Positions 17,362 through 27,700 of a stretch of 37,841 bases of DNA are shown here, in pieces. Source of the stretch: Akkermansia sp. (GTDB lineage Bacteria; Verrucomicrobiota; Verrucomicrobiia; Verrucomicrobiales; Akkermansiaceae); assembly GCA_017472085.1 (NCBI GenBank), contig JAFUQZ010000091.1:1-37841 (forward strand). Reading direction: 5' to 3'. A program made the translations under genes and the position numbers. Numbering within the stretch: the stretch's first letter is position 1; each line of letters starts with the position of its first letter. The notes under the pieces were generated by a model. It had not been told where the DNA came from. It did not search any database and saw only the letters and a list, made by a program, of their open reading frames with translations.

Positions 17362-19280
17362 TATATCATAATGACTCGTTGGAGTCAACTTCAGAACGCC
17401 TCACGCAACCGTTCCCCCTCCTCAGCATTATATCATAATGACTCGTTGGAGTCAACTTCAGAACTTCAGCAAAAGCTGCAAGCACTTATCCAAGAGTATA
17501 TCATAATGACTCGTTGGAGTCAACTTCAGAACGCAATCCGTCAGAATACCCCGTAAAACGCATGTATATCATAATGACTCGTTGGAGTCAACTTCAGAAC
17601 GCGCGCTTGATGACGGTTTTGAGGGCCATTTGTATATCATAATGACTCGTTGGAGTCAACTTCAGAACGCCAACTTGACCGTGAACGCATCAATAAAGTC
17701 TATATCATAATGACTCGTTGGAGTCAACTTCAGAACTTTGATGTACAGGTTAAATTTGAGCGGGTTTTTATATCAGAATGACTCGTTGGAGTCAACTTCA
17801 GAACTTGGGTTGTTTTTGTGTCCATGCAGGGTTGATTATATCATAATGACTCGTTGGAGTCAACTTCAGAACATTATAAAGTTAGAATAAAGCCATGCAA
17901 AAAATATATCATAATGACTCGTTGGAGTCAACTTCAGAACGAATGCAACCTATGGAGCAAATAACACGGAATTATATCATAATGACTCGTTGGAGTCAAC
18001 TTCAGAACGCATTGTATCGGAGCACCGTCACCACCGGCTTTATATCATAATGACTCGTTGGAGTCAACTTCAGAACAAAAGTAATGCACGGGTGGCAGGC
18101 AATCGCTATATCATAATGACTCGTTGGAGTCAACTTCAGAACGCGATGTGCAGAGAGCGTTCAATAAAGGCTCGTATATCATAATGACTCGTTGGAGTCA
18201 ACTTCAGAACGAGAAAAGCAGCGCGGGCAACATGTGCGTTTTATATCATAATGACTCGTTGGAGTCAACTTCAGAACGCGAGATAATCTTCAAACTCGTA
18301 GCAAATTTCTATATCATAATGACTCGTTGGAGTCAACTTCAGAACCCCCGGCGCACGTTTTCCGCAAGATTTGCAGTATATCATAATGACTCGTTGGAGT
18401 CAACTTCAGAACGCAATCAATTAAAATACCCCGTAAAACACACATATATCATAATGACTCGTTGGAGTCAACTTCAGAACGTTGTTTAATCGTCCGCCAT
18501 GTAGTAAAAGCCTATATCATAATGACTCGTTGGAGTCAACTTCAGAACAGGTGGCTTGAACATATCAGGCATTGCGGGGCTATATCATAATGACTCGTTG
18601 GAGTCAACTTCAGAACGGAGCTGGTGGAGGCATACTTGGCGGCCACCTTATATCATAATGACTCGTTGGAGTCAACTTCAGAACAGAAACTATCGTAGTA
18701 TAATTTTCAGATACTTATATCATAATGACTCGTTGGAGTCAACTTCAGAACGTTAATCTCAAAAGGTTATACCATAGCCGCCGTATATCATAATGACTCG
18801 TTGGAGTCAACTTCAGAACGGCGTCAGCAAAATGATGAAACTCAGCGCATGTATATCATAATGACTCGTTGGAGTCAACTTCAGAACATAATATTCCTGA
18901 AGAAAGAGCAAGAAAGTTTATATCATAATGACTCGTTGGAGTCAACTTCAGAACAGATGTTTCTTAATAAACAGGAACAGAAAATTTATATCATAATGAC
19001 TCGTTGGAGTCAACTTCAGAACGCTAGCCACACGCGAAAGAGCTTTCAGGGCTTATATCATAATGACTCGTTGGAGTCAACTTCAGAACAACAAATTCCC
19101 GAGACCGTTGATGCTTAACACTATATCATAATGACTCGTTGGAGTCAACTTCAGAACGGGCATCTATGACAACATTAACAACTCGCATTTATATCATAAT
19201 GACTCGTTGGAGTCAACTTCAGAACAGTGTTGGTGTACACCTGCAAAAAAAGCGCTCTATATCATAATGACTCGTTGGAG
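17362..19280 (-). CRISPR. Type II-C CRISPR array, 28 full repeats plus 1 truncated, 28 spacers
   Basis: The plus-strand repeat is 36 bases, beginning TATATCATAATGACTCG and ending GAGTCAACTTCAGAAC. Repeats begin at 17362, 17429, 17497, 17565 and so on every 66-68 bases to 19190. Spacers are 30-32 bases. Repeat 7 (17769-17804) has one T-to-G change at its eighth base. The last repeat (19258-19280) keeps only 23 bases. Strand is called minus because the tracrRNA anti-repeat matches GTTCTGAAGT, the 5' end of the minus-strand repeat. The core TGACTC/GAGTCA can form a 6-bp hairpin. Spacers 3 (17533-17564) and 16 (18413-18444) are related, 25 of 32 bases identical. Confidence 0.97.
17427..17455 (-). 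promoter_or_regulatory. Repeat-embedded crRNA promoter (representative, repeat 2 driving spacer 1)
   Basis: Minus strand of repeat 2: -35 TTGACT (17450-17455), 17-bp spacer, then extended -10 TGA-TATA (17429-17435), completed to TATAAT by the first two spacer bases (17427-17428). The same elements occur in all 28 full repeats. Repeat-embedded promoters are known for Neisseria meningitidis and Campylobacter jejuni II-C arrays, where crRNAs are made one by one. Confidence 0.75.
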
Positions 19281-19286
19281 GCCAGT

Positions 19287-19327
19287 AGAGAAAAAGCGCA
19301 GGTGGAACGGCGAACCGTTCCACCTGC
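19287..19327 (-). terminator. gap terminator at the edge of the CRISPR array
   Basis: Minus strand: 13-bp perfect stem GCAGGTGGAACGG (arms 19298-19310 and 19315-19327) with a TTCG loop, followed by GCTTTTTCTC. It lies 33 bases past the gap stop and prevents gap transcripts from entering the array, which is read in the same direction. Confidence 0.9.
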
Positions 19328-19359
19328 TTAGATAGTCTGGCGACTAAGGCGTATGAAGA

Positions 19360-20367
<1,008 letters not shown>

Positions 20368-20432
20368 AATAGTAGGATAAATGGATTATAAGTTGAATCC
20401 CGCCAAGCCACCCGGCCCGGCAAGGCACAGTC

Positions 20433-20461
20433 AGTTTAACTCCCCACCATGAAATAGTCAA
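20433..20461 (-). promoter_or_regulatory. gap promoter
   Basis: Minus strand: -35 TTGACT (20456-20461), 17-bp spacer, -10 TAAACT (20433-20438). Leader of about 60 nt. A second TATAAT at about 20382-20387 has no matching -35. Confidence 0.5.
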
Positions 20462-20839
20462 CAAAAATTTGGTTTCTACCCCTGAAAATTCGCGACAACA
20501 ACGCATATTTGCACGCTTTTCCGCTAGCATCCTCCGCAAATTTGAGCATTTCTTCATGCCCCCAGCGGTATATACCTAGCTTCTGCGATGAGCAGAATAC
20601 AACCAGGGAACAGGGAAAAGCCGGCTTGCAGCGGGATAAAGAGTTTAAGGTAAGGCAAGTGCATACAAGCAAAGTGAAGCAGAATTTCAACTACACCCAT
20701 CGCACCTCGTCCATTGTACCTACTGTTCAATTCGCATTCTTCCGACACAGGAGGGGCTTCCTGAACGGCGTTGATAATTCAATCAATTGTCAATTATGTG
20801 GGATTCATTGCATTGTTGCTGTTTTTTCAAACTATAAGC
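20462..20839. other. 378-base non-coding stretch between gap and nusA promoters
   Basis: No credible gene, tRNA or strong hairpin is seen here. Open frames on both strands are short and lack family features. A loose AT-rich inverted repeat (ATAATTC...AATTAT) lies near 20780-20802. A gene for RimP, which commonly precedes nusA, is not present. Confidence 0.5.
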
Positions 20840-20868
20840 TTGACAAGCCTATCGTTTCGTGGTATACA
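20840..20868 (+). promoter_or_regulatory. nusA operon promoter
   Basis: Perfect -35 TTGACA (20840-20845), 17-bp spacer, -10 TATACA (20863-20868). Predicted start near 20875. The 15 bases AACTATAAGCTTGAC that include the -35 are identical in the merR promoter. Confidence 0.75.
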
Positions 20869-20904
20869 ACGCGTGTACAAGTTCCGGTCTGCAATGAGAT
20901 TGGG

Positions 20905-20930
20905 GCGGGTCGGTGACCCGCTCTTTTTTT
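20905..20930 (+). terminator. Intrinsic terminator in the nusA leader (attenuator)
   Basis: GCGGGTC (20905-20911), 3-nt loop, GACCCGC (20915-20921), then TCTTTTTTT. It lies about 30 nt after the predicted transcription start and 36 bases before the nusA ATG, so most transcripts should stop here unless antitermination occurs. NusA itself acts on pausing and termination, which makes autoregulation attractive (inference). Confidence 0.8.
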
Positions 20931-20966
20931 GTAGACTCCTCACCACCAAACACCAGCAAAAAAAAC

Positions 20967-22244
20967 ATGGCCACCACCGATATCACAGCCCTGATTGATT
21001 ACTATGTCCGCGAGAAAGACCTGACGCGTGAACGCGTCATTCAGGCTCTCGAAGCATCGTTCCTGACTGCCTACGCCAAGATGGTACCCGGCTCCGACCG
21101 CATCCGCAACATCCGCGCCATCATCAACACACAGAAAGGCACGGTAAAAATCAAGGCCGATATGACGGTGGTGAATGATGAGGAAATGACAGACGCCTTT
21201 AATGAGGTGAAGCTTTCCGTTGTGCAGGCTGCCGGTAAGGAGCTCCAGCCCGGTGATACAATTTCGGTCAACATCACCCCGAAGGATTTCGGTCGTATCG
21301 CCGTGCAGACCGCCCGCCAGACCATGCAGCAGCGCATCCGCAAGGCGGAGCAGGAAATACTGGCCGAGGAATTCAGCGATCGTATCGGTGAGCTGGTTAC
21401 CGGCACTGTTGTCCGCTACGAAAAGGGTGACGTGGTGGTGAAGGTGGAGAAGTTCGAGGGCATTGTCCCACCCAAGCAGCGCATCCCCGGCGAAGAATAT
21501 AACAAGGATGACCGCATGCGCTTCTACGTCCAGGAAGTGCGGGACGGCGTGCGCGGTAATGAGCTGATTCTCTCCCGCAGTCACCCCAATCTGGTTCGCC
21601 GCCTCTTTGAAAGCGAAGTTCAGGAAATCGCTGACCACACCGTGGAGATTCTCAACATTGTGCGTGAACCCGGCTATCGCACAAAGATGGTGGTGCGCAG
21701 CGAGGATCCGAATGTGGATCCCGTGGGCGCCTGCGTCGGTATGCGTGGCACTCGGGTCAAGAGCGTGGTCAACGTGCTGAGCCGCGAGAAGATTGATATT
21801 CTGGAATACACGGACGACAAGGCCGTGATGGTGACGGAATCTCTGGCTCCCATTGAGCCGGTCAAGGTGATTGTGGATGAAGAGGCCCGCGTGGTAACTG
21901 TGCTGGTGGAGGACGACAAGGCTGCCGCCAAGGCCAAGGGCCGCAAGGGGCAGAATGTGCGTCTGACAGCACGCCTTATTTCCACCCCGGAGCAGCGCTG
22001 GGATGTGCGTGTTGAACCGTACAACGAGAGAACCAAAGTGGAGTCCGAGGCCCGCAAGGGTGCGGATGAACTGAGCGCACAGCTCGGTGTTACGGACTCT
22101 CTGGCAGCCGCCATGATTTCTGCCGGCTTCACCTCCGTGGATGTCATCGCCTCCTATGCACAGGAGGAAGATTTGATGGAAGCCCTCCTCATTTCCGAGG
22201 AAGAGGCTCATGACATTATCGCCAAAGCAAAAGCACTCTGCTGA
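20967..22244 (+). CDS. nusA: Transcription termination/antitermination factor NusA
   Basis: 425 aa from the ATG at 20967 (MATTDITALIDYY); an upstream in-frame ATG at 20913 lies inside the attenuator hairpin. Domains in order: N-terminal RNA-polymerase-binding domain, S1 domain (GELVTGTVVRYEKGDVVVKV), then KH domains (DPVGACVGMRGTRVKSVV for KH1, KAKGRKGQNVRLTARLI for KH2). A short helix-hairpin-helix-like C-terminus (about 370-425) follows. First gene of the operon; infB starts 16 bases after it. Confidence 0.95.
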   Translation: MATTDITALIDYYVREKDLTRERVIQALEASFLTAYAKMVPGSDRIRNIRAIINTQKGTVKIKADMTVVNDEEMTDAFNEVKLSVVQAAGKELQPGDTISVNITPKDFGRIAVQTARQTMQQRIRKAEQEILAEEFSDRIGELVTGTVVRYEKGDVVVKVEKFEGIVPPKQRIPGEEYNKDDRMRFYVQEVRDGVRGNELILSRSHPNLVRRLFESEVQEIADHTVEILNIVREPGYRTKMVVRSEDPNVDPVGACVGMRGTRVKSVVNVLSREKIDILEYTDDKAVMVTESLAPIEPVKVIVDEEARVVTVLVEDDKAAAKAKGRKGQNVRLTARLISTPEQRWDVRVEPYNERTKVESEARKGADELSAQLGVTDSLAAAMISAGFTSVDVIASYAQEEDLMEALLISEEEAHDIIAKAKALC

Positions 22245-22260
22245 TATAACCTTTTTTCAC

Positions 22261-24354
22261 ATGGCTGAACAATCGAATAAGAAACCGGAGGTGCTCGACC
22301 TCCTCGGCGGCAACAGAAAGAAGAAAGCCGCCCCCGCTGCGAAAGCAGCAGACAAGACCTCTGCGCCCAAAAGCGCAGAGAAGAAGAATGCTCCTCGCAA
22401 GCCCGCACTTGACCTCCTCTCCCCCAAACCCAAAAAGGTGGAGAACAAGCAGCCTGCTCCCAAACCGGCACCGACTGAGGTCAACCCGGCACCGGCAGCA
22501 GCCAAGGCTGCCCCGATCACCCCGAAGCCGGCAGCAGCCCCTGCTCCGGCCCCCGCAGGAGACAGGGAAAAAGTCATGAATATCAAAGCTCCCATCTCCG
22601 TGGCTGATCTGGCTGCGCACATGGGGCTCAAGCCATTCAAGCTGATTGCCGAGCTGATGCCCATGGGGGTGTTCGCCAATCCCGGCACCACACTCGACAG
22701 CGACCAGGTGGCCGCGCTCTGTGAAAAGCACGGCTTCACCTACGAGCGAGTCAAGCGTGAAAAGGGCGCCGGCGTGAAAGCTCCCGTGGAAGAAATCAAG
22801 GAACCCGAGGCCGTTGCCATCGAGGAAGAGCCGGAGGATGCGCTGAAGGTGCGTACACCCATCATCACGGTGATGGGGCACGTGGACCACGGTAAAACAT
22901 CCCTGCTGGACTACATCCGCCGCACCCGTGTGGTTTCCGGCGAAGCCGGCGGCATCACCCAGCATATCGGTGCCTATACGGTCAACCACAATGACCAGAC
23001 ACTCACGTTCATCGACACCCCCGGTCACGCCATCTTCACGGAGATGCGAGCACGCGGCGCAGACGTGACGGATATCGTGGTGCTGGTGGTGGCGGCCAAC
23101 GATGGCATCATGCCCCAGACAAAGGAAGCCATCATGCATGCACAGGCTGCCGGAAAGACCATCATCGTAGCGGTCAACAAGTGCGATTTGCCCACGGCTG
23201 ACCCGGTGCGTGTGCGCACCCAGCTCATGGAGCACAACCTCATGCCCACCGACTTCGGCGGCGAGGTTGAATGCGTGGATGTGTCTGCACACACGGGCGA
23301 TGGCATTGATGACCTGCTTGACCTGCTCTGCCTTCAGGCAGAAGTGCTGGAGCTCAAGGCCAACCCGAAGGCCAACTGCCGAGCCTCCATCATCGAGGCC
23401 CGAATGGAACAGGGCAAGGGCAGCTCTGCCACCGTCATTGTGCAGAGCGGCACACTCAAAGTCGGCATGCCGTTCATCTGCGGTCCTTTCTCCGGCAAGG
23501 TGAAAACCCTCATGAACGACCAGGGTAAATCCATCAAGAAAGTGACCCCGGGTATGCCGGCCGAAGTCTCCGGCTTCATCGAAACCCCGAATGTGGGTGA
23601 CGAGCTGGTGGAAATGGAGAATGAGCGAGCCGCCCGCAAGCTTTCCACCGAGCGTCAGGAAGAGCTGCGCCAGCAGCGACTGTCCGCCCCCAAGCGCTCA
23701 CGCATGGAAGATATCCTTGCCATGATGGGTGAAGGGAGCCAGAAGGCCGTGCTCAAGCTCTACCTCAAGGGTGACGTGCAGGGCTCTGTGGAAGCCATCA
23801 AGAAGGCTATCATGGACATCGAGAGCGACAAGGTGGAGTGCGAGTTCATCGGCGCCGCCGCCGGTCCTATTTCTGAAAGCGACGTTCTGCTGGCCTCCTC
23901 CTCCAACGCCGTGATTCTGGGCTTCAACGTGAAGGTGGAAACCAATGTGGTGAAGGCTGTGAAACGCGAAGGGGTACAGGTGAAGATATTCTCCATCGTG
24001 TACGAGTTGATTGACCAGGTGAAGGACGCCATGCTCGGACTGCTGGAGCCGGAGACTCGCGAAACGGTGCTCGGGCACGCCGAAATCCGCCAGGTATTCA
24101 AGCTCAACAAGGGCAAGGCTGCCGGTTCCTATGTATCCGATGGTAAGATGCTCCGCACGGCCGAAGCCCGTGTACTGCGCGACGGTCAGGTGGTATTCGA
24201 CGGCAAGATGTCGACTCTGCGCCGCTTCCAGGATGAAGTGGAAGAAGTCAAGAGTGGTCTGGAATGCGGTATCCGCCTTGCAGAATACAACGACTACGAA
24301 GAGGGCGATATCATCGAGTGCTACACGCTGGAGAAGATTAAACAAACTCTGTAA
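22261..24354 (+). CDS. infB: Translation initiation factor IF-2
   Basis: 697 aa from the ATG at 22261 ([17 protein letters not shown]). An Ala/Pro/Lys-rich N-terminal region (15-100) precedes an IF2_N domain (about 107-165). The GTPase domain has P-loop GHVDHGKT at 206-213, then DTPGH and NKCD. Domains II-IV close the protein and bind fMet-tRNA. An in-frame ATG at 22210 would overlap nusA and is not needed. Positioned in the conserved nusA-infB-rbfA order. Confidence 0.97.
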   Translation: MAEQSNKKPEVLDLLGGNRKKKAAPAAKAADKTSAPKSAEKKNAPRKPALDLLSPKPKKVENKQPAPKPAPTEVNPAPAAAKAAPITPKPAAAPAPAPAGDREKVMNIKAPISVADLAAHMGLKPFKLIAELMPMGVFANPGTTLDSDQVAALCEKHGFTYERVKREKGAGVKAPVEEIKEPEAVAIEEEPEDALKVRTPIITVMGHVDHGKTSLLDYIRRTRVVSGEAGGITQHIGAYTVNHNDQTLTFIDTPGHAIFTEMRARGADVTDIVVLVVAANDGIMPQTKEAIMHAQAAGKTIIVAVNKCDLPTADPVRVRTQLMEHNLMPTDFGGEVECVDVSAHTGDGIDDLLDLLCLQAEVLELKANPKANCRASIIEARMEQGKGSSATVIVQSGTLKVGMPFICGPFSGKVKTLMNDQGKSIKKVTPGMPAEVSGFIETPNVGDELVEMENERAARKLSTERQEELRQQRLSAPKRSRMEDILAMMGEGSQKAVLKLYLKGDVQGSVEAIKKAIMDIESDKVECEFIGAAAGPISESDVLLASSSNAVILGFNVKVETNVVKAVKREGVQVKIFSIVYELIDQVKDAMLGLLEPETRETVLGHAEIRQVFKLNKGKAAGSYVSDGKMLRTAEARVLRDGQVVFDGKMSTLRRFQDEVEEVKSGLECGIRLAEYNDYEEGDIIECYTLEKIKQTL

Positions 24355-24369
24355 TTCACCCATCCGGCC

Positions 24370-24756
24370 ATGGCATCGCGTCGACTTGATAAGGTCAATG
24401 AGCTGATGAAGCGGGAAATCGGAACTTTCGTCCAGAAAGAGTTCGAATGGCCCGGCACCATCGTCTCCATCCTTGATGTGGAAATCACGGAGGATCTGAA
24501 AGAAGGTCGTGTGTGGGTCGGCGTTGTCGGACGCATGGCTCCCGCACAGGTCATCGAAAAACTCTCTCGCAAGCGAGGGGATATTCAACGGGCAGTCAGT
24601 CGGCGCGTGGTCATGCGCAACACGCCCCGGCTCACGTTCCGACACGATGACTCGGCGCGCCGGGGTGTCAGCATGGTTAATCTGCTGGATGATATTGAAC
24701 AGAATCTCCCCAAGGCGCCACCATTACCAGAGGGAGAATCAGACCCGGAGATTTAA
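24370..24756 (+). CDS. rbfA: Ribosome-binding factor A
   Basis: 128 aa. A KH-type fold with RRLDKVNELMKREIGTFV at the start and GRVWVGVVG, RKRGDIQRAVSRRV and TPRLTFRHDDSARRG after it, matching RbfA. It assists 16S rRNA and 30S subunit maturation. It lies 15 bases after infB and 20 before the AsmA-like gene. Confidence 0.93.
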   Translation: MASRRLDKVNELMKREIGTFVQKEFEWPGTIVSILDVEITEDLKEGRVWVGVVGRMAPAQVIEKLSRKRGDIQRAVSRRVVMRNTPRLTFRHDDSARRGVSMVNLLDDIEQNLPKAPPLPEGESDPEI

Positions 24757-24776
24757 CAGCAAACCCAAGTCCTTCC

Positions 24777-27700
24777 ATGGCACACAAAATCACCATCAGG
24801 CGAGTAGGAAGCATCTTCCCGGCACTCTGTCTGGTGGTGATTGTCATGGTGTGTTTCACCTTTGCCTGGCTGAGCATTGCCGGACTTCCCGGTTTTGTGC
24901 TCCGCAAAATTGAGCAGCAGGCAGCACCTTATGGGCTGAGCCTCCGGCTGGGCAAATTGAAACTGGCGCCGGCATCCGGGCTGGCAGTCAAGGCTCTGGA
25001 CGTCCGTCTCTCCGCCCCGCTCGGAGAGGAAAAGGCCACCATTGCCCTGCGAAAGTTGCAGGTATCGTTCAGCATATTTGAGTTATTTCAGGGAAATTAC
25101 CTGCCGGATAGCATCCATCTGCTGGGCATGCACGCCGAATTGCCGACCGGTTCTCCGGATGAGCAGCCGATGCAACTCCGTGATGCCAACACGCATCTGA
25201 ATTTCTTCAACCGCGGCCGGGGGCTCGGCATCAACAGTTCTGCGAATCTGCAGGGCATTGGCCTCAAATTCCGAGGAGCATTTCAGATACCGGAACAGGA
25301 ATGGGCACCAACGGAACAAAGTGAAGCAGAGACAATTATTGAAGAGCCCCGCCCCATTTGTCTGGATGAATACCTGAAACCGGTACAGCCGTGGCTCAGC
25401 AAAGCCAATGAACTCATTGCCGCTCAAGAGTGGAAAAATGATGAGTTTCCCACACTTGACATAGAGCTCCGATATTGGAATCAGCATCCCAGTGCAGAAG
25501 TCAAGGCCGAAGTCCCCTCGTTCCGGCACGAAGGCATGCATTTCAACAATGCGTCTCTGTCAACCCGATATGAAGATGAGGCGCTGACCATCGACCATCT
25601 TAACTTTTCCACAGAGTCGCCCAAAACGGAAGTTTCTCTCCAGGGAGCCTACGACTTGCCCGAGCGGCGACTGACATTCAACCTCCGCAGTACTGCGGCC
25701 ATTGCCCAGATTGTGGAAATGATTGACTCCACGCAGAAAGACTCCCTGCTCTCCCGGCTCTGTGCAGATGCAGAAAAATCTCCCACCATCAAACTCCGGG
25801 GGCAGATAGAATTCGCTGACGACTACGCACTCAACAACATATCCCTGCGTGGCAACGCCATGCAGCGAGACTTCACCATCGGAGAGGTCAAGGTGGATAC
25901 GTTCGAATTTTCCTTCCTTCTCTCGGATGGACGCTTCAACATTGACAATCTGAGCCTCACGCTGCCGGACGGCAAAATCCTCATCTCTGCGCTCTCCGGC
26001 AACGAGAGAGCCGATGCCCAGGCCTCCGTTTCCATCCCCATCGACACCCTGCACCGACTGGCGGAGGGTATCTGCGGACATTCCATTCAACTGCCGGAAA
26101 ACATAACGCCGGAAGGAAGGCTGGAGCTGGAGGCAGCCACCTTGCTCAGAGTCGAAGAATTCAAACCCGGCGTTACCCGGATGGTGGATTTGATTCCCAC
26201 CCTGACAGAAATACAGAATTTTTCCATCAGGCTTGATTCGCTCCGCTATGAGAACATTCGGATGACCAATCCGGAACTGCAATTAAAGGCTTCCGGAATT
26301 GAGCACCCCACGCTGACCGGCAACACCTGCGGACTCCAAAATCTGGAGCTTTCCCTCCGCCTGGACGAACTAGACGCAGAAGATGGCCTTGCAGCAACGG
26401 GAATTGCCGCCATTCTTCACCTGGATGGAGCAACGGCGGACTATCAACAACTCAAGGAAAGCCTTCGCATTGCCCGCGCAGAAGCCACACTCCAAGCCGA
26501 AAGCCTCACAACCGGGGATTCACGGTTCAGCAACCTTGCTCTCTCTCTGACCAATCTGCGCGATTTCACCTGCAACAAGCGATGGGAAGAAATGCTGGTG
26601 AAGTCCAATGCCGGAGTCCATATCGGTCAATTAAACTACGGCGAACACGCCATCGCCTCCGGCATCAGGCTTTCCGTTGAGCACGATAAAGCGTATGAAG
26701 CAGCCATCAACCTGAATATGGACATTCAGGAAAGGAAGTTCGATACGCGAATGCTGCTGAACTACGAACAAATCGAACAGGACGGCATCCTGGAGTTTGC
26801 TCTGAACAGGACGGATTTTCCCCTGCTGACCTTCGCGCCACTCCTGCAACATTTCGATGCGTTACCCTCCGCGATTGAATTGCCGGAAATCCTCACGCTG
26901 AGCACCCGGGGCAGCATCAATGTCAATACCGGACAACTCGGCAGCACTCAGTTACACCTCCATATCCCGGCGCTGGTTCGTACCCCCCGGACATTGATTG
27001 TCAACAGAGGCTCAAGGATTCCCGTGGAGATACGACTTGATACCGGGCTTCATAGTGAAGGGGATGCCCTGCTCTACTCCGGCAAGCTGGAAGTGCTGCA
27101 TCAGACGGGGGCCTTTACCGCAGATATTTCCGGCGACATTTACCGCTATTGCAACATTACAAATGGTCGCAACACCATTGCGGTCAATGTCATTGATGCC
27201 CTGATAGATGATGAGGACGCTCACAGCATCATGCGCGATTTCCGCTTCGATGCAGAATCAAAGGTGACAGTGTCCGACATTGCCACACGGGTGGAATACG
27301 ACAATGGCATCGCGGTCAATTCGTTCTGCAAGGCCGATATCCGCAACACGGATTTTCTCATCGGCGCTATCGAGGATGTCAAAGACAAAAGCGGCAACAT
27401 CATCGGTGAACAACTCCGCAAGGATATGGGCAAAAACCCGTATTCACGCGTCTTTGAAGCCGTTTGCGATGTGCATGTCGATGTCAGAATGGGGCAAAAG
27501 AACCCGGACGGTTCTCCCGCAGCGGAAAAGATGCAGATCGTTCTCAAAAATCCCTACCTGAACTACGACAATCGCCCGTGGTTGCAACGCCGCAGCATCC
27601 GCAAAGGTGTCCGCAATAGCATCATCCGCGGAGAATCCATTGTATTTGACCTTGATAACAACGGTATTGTCCTCAATAATCTGGTGGGGAAAGCCTACCC

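Noticed and set aside
17371..19118. Small open frames through the CRISPR array containing repeated MTRWSQLQN or YHNDSLESTSE
   Set aside because: They are translations of the repeat and spacers, not genes.
20462..20839. tRNA, 6S RNA or rimP gene upstream of nusA
   Set aside because: No cloverleaf, no long hairpin and no RimP-like frame can be seen.
20940..22211. 423-codon minus-strand frame opposite nusA
   Set aside because: Shadow of nusA; no domain and no promoter.
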